In this document: piece after piece, positions 21,554 to 30,492 of the stretch | Layout of the letters: each line of letters begins with the position of its first letter | Position numbering within the stretch: position 1 is the stretch's first letter | Source of the DNA: Clostridium sp. 12(A) | Lineage (GTDB): Bacteria; Bacillota; Clostridia; Lachnospirales; Lachnospiraceae | Direction of reading: 5' to 3' | Assembly (NCBI GenBank): GCA_000526575.1 | Contig: JAGI01000002.1 | Location: 3,324,501 to 3,388,500 of the forward strand | Length of the DNA: 64,000 nt | The notes under the pieces: generated by a model | Told to the model about the DNA's origin: nothing | The model's database searches: none | Seen by the model: only the letters and a program-made list of their open reading frames with translations | Program-made: the position numbers and the translations under genes

Positions 21554-23980
21554 ATGGCATTGAATCAGGTAGATACGGTGGTCATAGAATCGGGAAAGAA
21601 AACTTTGATATACAGAAATATTTCTGACAACATCATTCACTGCACCTGTGGGGTGACGGGAAGTATTATAAAGCCCTCCCCCTTAGGAATCGAGCCGCCT
21701 GCAAGCGGGGTCTTTCAGTATGAGAGGACCAATCATTTCCATATATTTGGAAATGGTACTCTTAAGGCGGAGATCAACAGAAAAACAGGAAAGACATACT
21801 GGAGCCACAGCGGGTCCGGGAAACTGCTTTTTGAAGAGACAGACAGGGAGCTTTATGAGATCCCTGTCTATCAGCATACCACAAAGGGGGAAGCCCCTGA
21901 AATCAAACGGGTAAAGACCGTTGATGGAGAGCGTATTTTTATCAATAACCTGGTGCAGGAAGAGGTGAGGACCGCTTACAGGGGAAAATTGTGGTTTGAG
22001 TGGCAAAGGGATGAAAAGCTTCATGGGCTTGGGCAGGGAGAGGAAGGAATCTATGATTACAAGGGTTCTGTTCAGTATCTTTACCAGCATAACATGAGAA
22101 TTCCCCTTCCTGTCCTCATATCTGACCGGGGCTATGGCCTGTTGTTTGACTGCGGCAGCCTGATGACCTTTAATGATGATAAAAGGGGCTCTTATGTGTA
22201 TTTTGATACAGTGGATCAGCTGAGCTATTATATTATCTATGGACCTCAATTTGACCAGATCATAAAGGGGATCAGAACGTTATCCGGGAGAGCGCCCATG
22301 CTTCCCAAATGGTCCTTTGGATATATCCAGTCCAAGGAGGCATACCATACCCAGCAGGAGCTTATAGATGTAGTAAAGGAATATCGAAAGAGAGACATTC
22401 CCATTGACGGAATTGTTCAGGACTGGAACACCTGGGAAGAGGGGAAATGGGGCAATAAGCTTCTGGATAAATCCCGGTATCCTGATTTTCCTGGGGCAGT
22501 GAAGGAATTACATAAGAAAAACGTTCATGTCATGGTCTCTGTATGGCCCAATATGGACCCCAGTACGGAAAACCACAAGGAATTTTTGGATAAGGGACTG
22601 CTATTACATGATTTATCCACCTACGATGCTTTTAATCCCAAGGCGAGAGCCGTATATTATAAGCAGCTGAAAGAGGAACTGATCGCGGCAGGCGTGGATG
22701 CCTGGTGGTGTGATTCCACGGAGCCGTTTTGCGGACCGGACTGGAAGGGAAGCTTTAAAAGGGAAGCCTGGGAGCGGTTCATGCTGGTGGGGGAAGAGCA
22801 TAAGAAATACCTTGATCCGGCTAAGGCCAACTTGTATGGAAAATACCATGCAAAGGGAATCTATGAAAATCAGAGGAAAGAGGACCACAATAAGCGGGTA
22901 CTGAATCTGACCAGATCCGGCTTTGCCGGCTCTCAGGCCTACGGAACGGTTCTTTGGTCCGGGGATATTACTGCCACCTGGGAAACTCTTAAATTGCAGA
23001 TGAAGGAAGGACTTAACTTCTGCATGAGCGGTCACCCCTACTGGACACTGGATGTGGGGGGCTTCTTTGTGGTAAAGGACAACTGGAAAAAAAGGGGCTG
23101 CAATTCTAGCAATGACCCGGAACCCAAATGGTTCTGGCAGGGCGGTTATGAGCAGGGAGTGGATGACAGGGCATACCGGGAGCTTTATGTGAGATGGCTT
23201 CAGTTTTCCCTCTTTCTTCCCATGTTCCGTTCTCACGGAACGGATACCCCACGGGAAATCTGGAACTTCGGAGAGCGGGGCACTATGTTTTATGATGAGA
23301 TAGAGCGATGTATCCGTCTTAGATATAAATTAATGCCCTATACCTATTCCCTTGCCGGACGGGTCATGCTTCAGGATGATACCATGCTTCGAAGCCTTCT
23401 GTTTGATTTTCCAGAGGATGAGACGGCAAAGGGAATATCCTCACAGTTTATGTACGGAGATTCCATCCTGGTTTGTCCGGTGACAGAGCCTATGTATTAT
23501 GAAGCGGAAAATATCCCACTGGAGCGGGAACGGACCTGGAGATGCTATCTGCCCCTTTCCTGCGGCTGGTATGATTTCTGGACCGGAAATTATTATGAGG
23601 GCGGCCAATGGATCATAGCAGAAGCTCCTATTAATAAGATTCCTGTATTTATCAGGGAAGGAGCCATCATTCCGATGGAACAGGGACTTAGCTATGCAGA
23701 TGAGGTGGTTGATACTCCATTTGAATTTCACGTATACGAAGGAAAAGACGGATCTTTTCAGCTGTATGAGGATTCGGGAGATGGGTATGATTATGAAAAA
23801 GGAATCTATAATCTTATTCCGGTTTCCTGGGACGATAAAAAAAGAGAGCTGTCCCTTGGTAAGAGCCGTTATTCCTTTCCCCAATCCATTAAGGGTCGGA
23901 GCTGCGTGATCCGCACCTCGGGAGGAAGGGAAATGTTCTTTTCCTATGATGGAACGGAAACAACCATATCTTTCCCATAA
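21554..23980 (+). CDS. GH31 glycoside hydrolase (alpha-glucosidase or alpha-xylosidase type)
   Basis: The 808-residue cytoplasmic protein begins 4 bases after the MalG-type gene. It has an N-terminal beta-sandwich, the GH31 barrel with IPIDGIVQDWNTW, nucleophile D387 in WWCDSTEP and acid/base D471 in WSGDITATW, and C-terminal beta-domains. The family cleaves alpha-linked glucose, xylose or galactose from short glycosides. Placement after a CUT1 importer suggests that it degrades the imported oligosaccharide. The exact linkage cannot be read from the sequence. Confidence 0.9.
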   Translation: MALNQVDTVVIESGKKTLIYRNISDNIIHCTCGVTGSIIKPSPLGIEPPASGVFQYERTNHFHIFGNGTLKAEINRKTGKTYWSHSGSGKLLFEETDRELYEIPVYQHTTKGEAPEIKRVKTVDGERIFINNLVQEEVRTAYRGKLWFEWQRDEKLHGLGQGEEGIYDYKGSVQYLYQHNMRIPLPVLISDRGYGLLFDCGSLMTFNDDKRGSYVYFDTVDQLSYYIIYGPQFDQIIKGIRTLSGRAPMLPKWSFGYIQSKEAYHTQQELIDVVKEYRKRDIPIDGIVQDWNTWEEGKWGNKLLDKSRYPDFPGAVKELHKKNVHVMVSVWPNMDPSTENHKEFLDKGLLLHDLSTYDAFNPKARAVYYKQLKEELIAAGVDAWWCDSTEPFCGPDWKGSFKREAWERFMLVGEEHKKYLDPAKANLYGKYHAKGIYENQRKEDHNKRVLNLTRSGFAGSQAYGTVLWSGDITATWETLKLQMKEGLNFCMSGHPYWTLDVGGFFVVKDNWKKRGCNSSNDPEPKWFWQGGYEQGVDDRAYRELYVRWLQFSLFLPMFRSHGTDTPREIWNFGERGTMFYDEIERCIRLRYKLMPYTYSLAGRVMLQDDTMLRSLLFDFPEDETAKGISSQFMYGDSILVCPVTEPMYYEAENIPLERERTWRCYLPLSCGWYDFWTGNYYEGGQWIIAEAPINKIPVFIREGAIIPMEQGLSYADEVVDTPFEFHVYEGKDGSFQLYEDSGDGYDYEKGIYNLIPVSWDDKKRELSLGKSRYSFPQSIKGRSCVIRTSGGREMFFSYDGTETTISFP

Positions 23981-23995
23981 AATGAACAGGAAACT

Positions 23996-24038
23996 AAAAA
24001 GGCCAACATTCATAATTTCAGGAATGACGGCCTTTTTT
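23996..24038 (+). terminator. Intrinsic terminator after the GH31 operon
   Basis: AAAAAGGCC (23996-24004) pairs with GGCCTTTTT (24029 on), with an inner ATTC/GAAT pairing, and ends in six T. Confidence 0.85.
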
Positions 24039-24175
24039 CCACGACTTATGGTTCTGCTTGCGCATCGCCTTCTTATTGATTATAATACATAAGACTAATA
24101 GAAGGAAACAATGTAAATGCAGGTGAAAGCAGGGAGGAATAACAGAAAAAGGGGCTCCTTTTACTGGAACATACT

Positions 24176-25561
24176 ATGAGCAAATTTATTGGAAATAAAA
24201 GATTTTATCAGATGGTGCTGTCAATAGCCATCCCCATTATGATACAGAACGGTATTACGAATTTTGTCAGCCTATTAAATAATATTATGGTTGGTATGGT
24301 GGGAACGGAACAGATGACCGGAGTTGCCATTGTTAACCAGCTTATGTTCGTATTTAACATCACTATTTTTGGAATCATATCAGGTGCCGGGATTTTTGGT
24401 GCCCAGTTTTATGGCAGCCAAAAGCATGACGGAGTGAGGCATGCGTTCCGGTTTAAGATTATCTGCTGTCTCATTCTTACGGCGTTTGCTGCGGCTCTCT
24501 TCTTTTTTTTCGGAAAAGATCTCATTGCCCTGTATCTTGAGGGCGAGGGAAATGAAGCAGAACGTGAGATGGTTCTTGGCTATGGAAGACAGTATATGCT
24601 GATTATGTTAATCGGTATGGTCCCGTTTGGAATTGAACAGGCGTATACCAGTACCCTTAGAGAGTGCGGTCAAACTGTTGTTCCCATGAAGGCTGGTATT
24701 GTAGCCGTACTTGTCAATGTGACCTTGAACTTTATTTTGATCTTTGGCAGATTTGGTGCCCCGGAGCTTGGAGTCATGGGTGCTGGTACAGCCACTGCGG
24801 TAGCAAGATTTATTGAGGCTGGAATCATTGTTTCCTGGACTCACAGCCATAAGAAAAGAAATCCATTTATTGTAGGAGCTTATAAAAGCCTTTACATTCC
24901 AGGAAGCCTGGTAAAGAAGATTCTCATTAAGGGCACTCCTCTCATGGTAAATGAAGCGCTTTGGGCTGCCGGTATGGCAGGACTGATGCAGTGCTATTCC
25001 ATCAGAGGCTTAGTGGCAGTGGCAGGTCTTAATATATCCGGTACCATTGGTAATGTGTTCAACGTGGTTTATCTGGCTATGGGAAGCGCGGTTTCTATTA
25101 TTGTAGGCCAGCTTCTGGGAGCTGGAAAGCATGAGGAGGCAAGAGATACGGATACAAAGCTGATTGCATTTTCTGTTTGCTCGGGACTTATCATCGGAAT
25201 GATTTTAATGGTCCTGGCACCGTTATTCCCCATGGTATATAACACCTCGGATGAGGTGAAAAAATTAGCTGTACAGTTTATCCGTATCCTGGCATTTTGC
25301 ATGCCCATTAATGCATTTATGAATGTTTCTTATTTTACCCTTCGTTCCGGAGGAAAGACCATTGTTACCTTTTTCTTTGACAGCGTGTTTATCTGGGTAG
25401 CCAGTATTCCGGTTGCTTATACTTTAAGCCGGTTTACGGATATTCCAATCGTCCAGCTGTATTTCATGTGCCAGATGGTGGATCTGGTCAAATGTGCGAT
25501 TGGCTTTGTTCTGGTGAAGAAGGGCGTTTGGATTCAGAATATTGTTCTGGAAGAAGGCTAG
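24176..25561 (+). CDS. MATE-family efflux transporter
   Basis: The 461-residue protein has about twelve membrane segments in two homologous halves (start FYQMVLSIAIPIMIQNGITNFVSLLNNIMVG; second half near LVKKILIKGTPLMVNEALW), the pattern of MatE proteins that export cationic drugs or metabolites using Na+ or H+ gradients. The ribosome binding site before the ATG is weak, so the exact start is somewhat uncertain. Its 3' end overlaps the convergent AraC gene by 74 bp. Confidence 0.88.
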   Translation: MSKFIGNKRFYQMVLSIAIPIMIQNGITNFVSLLNNIMVGMVGTEQMTGVAIVNQLMFVFNITIFGIISGAGIFGAQFYGSQKHDGVRHAFRFKIICCLILTAFAAALFFFFGKDLIALYLEGEGNEAEREMVLGYGRQYMLIMLIGMVPFGIEQAYTSTLRECGQTVVPMKAGIVAVLVNVTLNFILIFGRFGAPELGVMGAGTATAVARFIEAGIIVSWTHSHKKRNPFIVGAYKSLYIPGSLVKKILIKGTPLMVNEALWAAGMAGLMQCYSIRGLVAVAGLNISGTIGNVFNVVYLAMGSAVSIIVGQLLGAGKHEEARDTDTKLIAFSVCSGLIIGMILMVLAPLFPMVYNTSDEVKKLAVQFIRILAFCMPINAFMNVSYFTLRSGGKTIVTFFFDSVFIWVASIPVAYTLSRFTDIPIVQLYFMCQMVDLVKCAIGFVLVKKGVWIQNIVLEEG

Positions 25562-26369
25562 GTCTTAACTGCTTCCGGTTCTGAGACGGTGACATGCCAA
25601 GGAGGCTTTTAAAGACCCGGTTAAAATGAGTGACATTTGAAAAACCAACCTCCCGGCTGATGTCGGTGATGGTCTTGTCCGTCTCCAGAAACATCCTCTG
25701 TGCCTGAATGATGCGAAGGTTATTTATGTAATGAATGATGGTGCTGTTGGTATAGCGTTTAAATTCCCGGCACAGATAATAGGGACTGATATAAAACCTG
25801 GCAGCCAGGTCATTAAGAGTAATGTTCTCACTGTAATTTAAGTGAAGGTAATGAAGGATTTCACTGATGCGCCCGGACTGTTCCGGCTTAATGGACTCTC
25901 CGGACCGCCTTGCCAGCTTAATTAATAGCTGATTTAAAAGCATTTGCATGGCTTCTGTTCCATAGCCATCTCCTTCATCCTGCTCCTTAAGAATCTCTTT
26001 TAACAGCTGATGAATGAGAAGGCTGTCCTTCTTATCCAGACGGTAAACGCCAGAAGAGGTGCCTAAAGCCTTTTTGATCTCAGGAACCAGAATCATATCC
26101 TGGGTGAAATAGACCAAGAGCCGTTTAAAAGCCACGCCGCTGTCTCCGTAGGAGTGATGCATCACATAGGGAGGAAACAGGATCAATTCCCCGGATTGAA
26201 TGGAATAGATATGTTCATTTACCATGTGGTAACGGTTTCCGTATTCCAGATAGTAAAGCTCGAAATATTCGTGATAATGAGATCGTTCCATGTTGTCATC
26301 CACACCCTGGATGCGTTCGCTGGCTATGGATTTCCCCCCAGCCATTAAAAAGCCTGCAGAATCGATCAA
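25488..26369 (-). CDS. AraC-family transcriptional regulator
   Basis: TTG at 26369 is the preferred start because AAGGAGGAG lies seven bases upstream; an ATG eight codons later lacks such a site. The 293-residue protein has an N-terminal cupin (HYHEYFELYYLEYGNRYHMV) that probably binds a sugar, and a C-terminal AraC domain (LAARFYISPYYLCREFKRYTNS, SREVGFSNVTHFNRVFKSLLG). The GH31 gene at 26677 lies upstream on the same strand and the MATE gene is convergent; either could be a target. Confidence 0.9.
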   Translation of the reverse strand: MIDSAGFLMAGGKSIASERIQGVDDNMERSHYHEYFELYYLEYGNRYHMVNEHIYSIQSGELILFPPYVMHHSYGDSGVAFKRLLVYFTQDMILVPEIKKALGTSSGVYRLDKKDSLLIHQLLKEILKEQDEGDGYGTEAMQMLLNQLLIKLARRSGESIKPEQSGRISEILHYLHLNYSENITLNDLAARFYISPYYLCREFKRYTNSTIIHYINNLRIIQAQRMFLETDKTITDISREVGFSNVTHFNRVFKSLLGMSPSQNRKQLRPSLLPEQYSESKRPSSPEQSQSHI

Positions 26370-26480
26370 CGTTTCGCTCCTCCTTTCAAATTCTTACGAT
26401 AGGGACATTATATCTGTTTCTTGACCCGTTGGCAATGAGACAAAAAAAGAGCTATTGATAAATGATATCAATAAACCCTC

Positions 26481-26653
26481 TTGATTTTTTCTTGTCCCTA
26501 TGCTAACATAAGGTTAGTTAGCCGACACTAACTACGTGTGAATATTCTATACATCAGACTAACCCTCTGAGATTCTCCTTCATTGACCCATGAAGGATCA
26601 TGACTCCTACGAAAAGGCCCTCCTTGTTACCGCATGACAAGGACGGCCTTTTT
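26481..26653 (+). ncRNA. Candidate small RNA gene, copy 1, with promoter and terminator
   Basis: TTGATT (26481-26486) and TAACAT (26504-26509) are 17 nt apart. The predicted RNA (about 26515-26653) contains an upstream inverted repeat (TTAGT-N8-ACTAA), a small TCAGA/TCTGA hairpin with loop CTAACCC, a CCTTCAT/ATGAAGG hairpin with loop TGACCC (26577-26596), a single-stranded GACTCCT, and a terminal hairpin AAGGCC..GGCCTT with inner TCCTTGT/ACAAGGA, loop TACCGCATG, and TTTTT. A second copy lies at 30301. It runs against the 3' end of the GH31 gene, so it is not a leader. The RNA is unidentified; a standalone regulatory RNA is inferred. Confidence 0.65.
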
Positions 26654-26676
26654 GATATTAAAAAATTGTTTTATCG

Positions 26677-29178
26677 TTACATTCCGATCATATCAAACTG
26701 TTCAAAGGAGATTAACAGTTTGGAATCTTTTTTCGGATTTGGATATTTTATCTGTACTGATTTTAATGTCTGGCTGTAATACCAACCGGACTCTGCCTGT
26801 TCAAATTTTTTCCTGTGAAGGAAATGGGGCAGAAGTTCTCCGTCAAGGGTTACAAAGAAAGGTGCTTTTTCTCTCTGAATCACATCCAGATGCAGGGTTT
26901 CCACTGTGGTCTCAAAATTTCCTTCCTGCTTAAATTTAAGAACAGTCTGCTCTCCAGCCTTCATATCAATATGAGTTTTTAAATATGCTCCCTTTTCATA
27001 ATCCATGGAACAGCCATCATCCTCATATAAAGTGAAGCAATTGTCCTTATCTGCTGCGATCAGGAGATGAAGGCCGGTAATGGTTTCTGTAGTTACGTTA
27101 TTTATCTGGTTTAAGGCCATGGGAATAATGGCTCCGCCCCGGACAAAGAGAGGAATGCTCTCGATGGTAACAGGAATCTTAATGGTCTGTCCGCCTTCAT
27201 ACCGTTCTCTTGTGTAGAAATCATAGAAGACTTCTCCCTCAGGCAGATATACTTCCCGGAACTGGGCTCCTTTTTCTACGACGTTGGCAACCAGAAGAGA
27301 ATCGCCGGTCATAAAATCAATGCCTTCCTCGTAGCATTTCGGGTCGTTTTGAAACGCACTGCACATGGGTTCCATAATAGGAAGACCAGTTTCATGGGCC
27401 CGCTCCATGAGTGAATAGAAATATGGAATCATGCGGTAGCGGAATTTCATGGCGTTACGGATATATTTGGTATAGTTTCCGTACATCCAGGGCTCTGTTA
27501 CCGTGTTGTCTGTATTGACGGAATGAACAGAGAAACGAGGCTGGAAGATTCCGTTTTGCACCCAGCGGACCATTAATTCTGCCTCCGGTGATGTGCCGTA
27601 AAAGCCGCCGATATCGCAGCCCTGATTGGCTACTCCGCTTAAGCTCATCCCCAGGATAGTTGCAATGTTATATTTTAAAGAATCCCAGCAGGTCAGGTTA
27701 TCTCCTGCCCAGGTCTGGGCATAGCGCTGGATTCCGCTGTGACCGGAACGGCAGACGATAAATGGTCTTGTATTGTCAAAGGTCTCATGAATGGCTTCGT
27801 CGGTGATATGGCACATTAAGTTGGACATTACAGATTTTAACTGTCCGATGGTGCCGCCCTTTCCTTCAAAGTCGCAGCGGCTGTCCTTGTCCACCATGCT
27901 GTCGTATTCGCAGTTATCATTCCAGATGGAATTAGTGCCCATCTCCAGAACATTTTCTTTTAACAGCTTCTTCCAGACGGTTCTTGTCTTTTCCTTCGTG
28001 AAATCGGCAAACACGCCCTTGCCGCCCCACCAGGTCCCCACTCCCGGCTCGTCCTTTTCACTGTCTTTTACAAAGATATCCTCTGCCTTCATGGTTTCTA
28101 AATCTGGATGGGATAACAGGATGCCTGGCTTTACGTTAGGAGATACGGTAATGCCCCGTTTTTTCATTTCCCGAAAGAAGTTCTTTGGATCTTTAAAACG
28201 GTCCTTGTTCCAGGTAAAGACGCAGCGCTTGATGCCATCCTTTGTCTCAATGGAGGTGTAGCCGGAGGAGAGCTGAAATCCGTCTGCCGGAATGTCTTCT
28301 TCCTTTGTGGTATCAATAAATTCCAGGATCGCGTCATCACAGTCCTTGGGAAGCTCCGGGTAATACATGGAGGAACCAAGATAGCCAAGGGCGTATCGGG
28401 GAAGAAGGGCTGATTTTCCCGTCAAATCCGTATAACGTTCCACCACGCTCCTTACCTTTGGCCCTGCAATGAGGAATAAGTCGATGTCACCGCCGTCGGC
28501 ACGGTAGCGGCTGTGAGGCTTCCAGTAATTGCTCTTTTCCCGGCCCATATCAAAATCACATTCGTAGGTGTTGTGATAGAAATAGCCCACTGCCTTTTTG
28601 GTATCCTTATTCAGTTTAATGTAAAATGGGATATGCTTATATAAAGAGTCTGTTTCCTTCGGGTTATACCCCATGGCATCCTTTGGACTCATGGAAAGGA
28701 ACTTCTGGGCCTTGTTCCATTCCCCGCTCTTTTCTCCAAAGCCGTAAAAGCAGTCTTTTGGTGAAATTTCGCTGGTATGGATTCGTCTGTGGTTGCTGTC
28801 CTCCATATAGCCAAGGTCCACGATATCGGAGTGGATGCAGATTCCTTCCTTGTCATAGATGCAGATACGAAACGGGTCTTTTTCAATGACCACCTTTAAA
28901 AGCGCTCCCTGTAGGATTACGGAGTCTCCCTGGTCAGACAGGCTGGCAGAAGCAGGCGTAATCCGCTTTCTCATACTGCCAAGGAATTTGTCCATACGGT
29001 CTTCCCATGCAGTGGTGACGAGGCTGTAGGATTCTTCAGCAAAATCCCCGTCAAACCCTGCCCGGATGCGGATAATGGAATCGGTAAAAAACATGAGGCG
29101 GATCTCAATGGAATTGGTGAGAATCCGGAAATAAGAATCAGAGGAAATCACTTCTTTTACAGCGGTACAAAGCTTCAT
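26677..29178 (-). CDS. GH31 glycoside hydrolase (second paralogue)
   Basis: ATG at 29178 follows AAGGAG; the longer open frame has no site. The 833-residue protein has an N-terminal sandwich, a GH31 barrel with nucleophile D421 in SIWNDNCEYDS and acid/base D493 in WAGDNLTCWDSL, and a C-terminal region (FVRGGAIIPM, LYEDDG). It has no signal peptide, so it works inside the cell on imported alpha-glycosides. It differs clearly from the GH31 at 21554, suggesting a different linkage. It is divergent from the esterase at 29440 with a shared duplicated element between them. Confidence 0.9.
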   Translation of the reverse strand: MKLCTAVKEVISSDSYFRILTNSIEIRLMFFTDSIIRIRAGFDGDFAEESYSLVTTAWEDRMDKFLGSMRKRITPASASLSDQGDSVILQGALLKVVIEKDPFRICIYDKEGICIHSDIVDLGYMEDSNHRRIHTSEISPKDCFYGFGEKSGEWNKAQKFLSMSPKDAMGYNPKETDSLYKHIPFYIKLNKDTKKAVGYFYHNTYECDFDMGREKSNYWKPHSRYRADGGDIDLFLIAGPKVRSVVERYTDLTGKSALLPRYALGYLGSSMYYPELPKDCDDAILEFIDTTKEEDIPADGFQLSSGYTSIETKDGIKRCVFTWNKDRFKDPKNFFREMKKRGITVSPNVKPGILLSHPDLETMKAEDIFVKDSEKDEPGVGTWWGGKGVFADFTKEKTRTVWKKLLKENVLEMGTNSIWNDNCEYDSMVDKDSRCDFEGKGGTIGQLKSVMSNLMCHITDEAIHETFDNTRPFIVCRSGHSGIQRYAQTWAGDNLTCWDSLKYNIATILGMSLSGVANQGCDIGGFYGTSPEAELMVRWVQNGIFQPRFSVHSVNTDNTVTEPWMYGNYTKYIRNAMKFRYRMIPYFYSLMERAHETGLPIMEPMCSAFQNDPKCYEEGIDFMTGDSLLVANVVEKGAQFREVYLPEGEVFYDFYTRERYEGGQTIKIPVTIESIPLFVRGGAIIPMALNQINNVTTETITGLHLLIAADKDNCFTLYEDDGCSMDYEKGAYLKTHIDMKAGEQTVLKFKQEGNFETTVETLHLDVIQREKAPFFVTLDGELLPHFLHRKKFEQAESGWYYSQTLKSVQIKYPNPKKDSKLLISFEQFDMIGM

Positions 29179-29249
29179 ATGGTATCTGCTCCTTTTTGTA
29201 AATGTATCATAAGTTTCTGCTATCATCATAAAGAAAACGTCATGCAAAT

Positions 29250-29386
29250 GCTAGACGGAAATTGCAGTTTGACAGGTAAAACTATACATATCTTGCGCTT
29301 TTTTCTGACGAAATATAAGGCATTCCCAATGTAAAATGAGCAAAATACGTTTTATACTGAGAATAACAGTGCAATTTCCGTCTAGC
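29250..29386. repeat. 17-bp inverted repeat pair in a divergent promoter region
   Basis: GCTAGACGGAAATTGCA at 29250-29266 is exactly repeated in inverse orientation at 29370-29386, about 100 bp apart. Each copy lies just downstream of a -10-like box facing its own gene: TATAGT (minus strand, 29286-29281) towards the GH31 gene, and TATACT (29353-29358) towards the esterase gene. Both messages would therefore begin with the same TGCAATTTCCGTCTAGC stretch. Operator or RNA leader function is inferred. Confidence 0.6.
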
Positions 29387-29439
29387 TTTCCCTGATCTTT
29401 AAGCATATAATAAGAAAAAACAGTAAGGAGGACCAGCTC

Positions 29440-30240
29440 ATGGCCAGCATGAATTGTCATTACTATAGCTTTTCCCTAAAGCGCACAGTCGATGTAAATG
29501 TAATTATCCCAACCCCGGAAGGAAACGAGCAGATCACCAGTGAAGAAACAAAAAAGGCGTACCCTTATGATACAGGGCTTCCTGTTCTTTACCTTCTTCA
29601 TGGTGCCTATGGAGATTACAGCTCCTGGATGAGGTTTTCCAATATTGAACGGTATGCACAAAAGCATTGTGTGGCAGTGGTAATGGCTTCTGCGGATAAC
29701 AGCTTTTATCAGGACATGTATCTGGGAAATAATTATTTTACCTTTTTTACGGAAGAGCTTCCTGCTTTTGTGAAAAGTATTTTTCCAATCTCAAAGAGAA
29801 GAGAGGATACCTTTGTGGCAGGTCTTTCCATGGGCGGCTATGGGGCCTGGTATCTGGGACTTTCAAAGCCAGAGCAGTATGCAAAGGCAGCCAGCTTATC
29901 CGGTGCCCTTGATATCGAGATGACTTATGAAAGAACAAAAGACGGGGAAGGCGGATCCCCCTTCCGCTGGGACTTAATTTTTAAGAATCCAGCGGATGTG
30001 TTGGGAAGCGATGCGGATCTGATTACTCTTTATGACCGCTGTGAGAAGGCCGGGAATCTGCCGGAGCTTTACTTTGCCTGCGGCACCGAGGACTTTGTGT
30101 ACGATATGAATACCGCCATGAAAGCACAGCTTGATGAGAGAGGCTCTAAGGCTGTCTATGTGGAAGGCCCCGGCAATCATGACTGGGACTTCTGGGAGGC
30201 ATATATCCAGAAGGTGTTACAGTGGATGTTACCCCTATAA
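29440..30240 (+). CDS. Esterase of the tributyrin esterase / esterase D-like family
   Basis: The 266-residue alpha/beta hydrolase has YLLHGAYGDYSSW, nucleophile S130 in GLSMGG, an acidic residue in CGTEDFVYD and the histidine in GNHDWDFWE. It has no signal peptide. AAGGAGGACCAGCTC precedes the ATG. It probably removes acetyl or other acyl groups from sugars and may act with the divergent GH31 enzyme; that link is inferred from shared control sequences. Confidence 0.87.
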   Translation: MASMNCHYYSFSLKRTVDVNVIIPTPEGNEQITSEETKKAYPYDTGLPVLYLLHGAYGDYSSWMRFSNIERYAQKHCVAVVMASADNSFYQDMYLGNNYFTFFTEELPAFVKSIFPISKRREDTFVAGLSMGGYGAWYLGLSKPEQYAKAASLSGALDIEMTYERTKDGEGGSPFRWDLIFKNPADVLGSDADLITLYDRCEKAGNLPELYFACGTEDFVYDMNTAMKAQLDERGSKAVYVEGPGNHDWDFWEAYIQKVLQWMLPL

Positions 30241-30266
30241 ATGATAATTCTTTTCGTGTGCACTTC

Positions 30267-30438
30267 TTGCATTTTTAATCATAATATGGTAATATAAATA
30301 CAGTTAGTTTTAGCTAACTGCGTGTGAATATTCTAAATCAGACTAACCCTCTGATTGCATCCTTCATTTGACCCGTGAAGGATCATGACTCCTGCAAGAG
30401 AGCCGTATCTGTTACCGCATGACAGGACGGCTTTTTTT
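30267..30438 (+). ncRNA. Candidate small RNA gene, copy 2, with promoter and terminator
   Basis: TTGCAT (30267-30272) and TAATAT (30290-30295) are 17 nt apart. The RNA (about 30301-30438) starts with CAGTTAG..CTAACTG and then matches copy 1 closely: GTGTGAATATTCTA, ATCAGACTAACCCTCTGA, CCTTCA/TGAAGG hairpin with a loop containing TTGACCC, GGATCATGACTCCT, and a terminal hairpin with the same loop TACCGCATG and seven T. The terminator stem is AGCCGT/ACGGCT where copy 1 has AAGGCC/GGCCTT, so base changes are compensated. It ends 54 nt before the LysR gene. Confidence 0.65.
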
Positions 30439-30492
30439 GCGCATTCTGTTACGTAAGAGGAATAGACGAAAGGCCGGAAAGGGGATATAAAA

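Noticed and set aside
26481-26653. T-box leader (TTACCGC near a terminator)
   Set aside because: The TACCGCATG stretch is the loop of the terminator hairpin, not a GGGTGGNACCGCG bulge, and no specifier loop or downstream tRNA-related gene is present.
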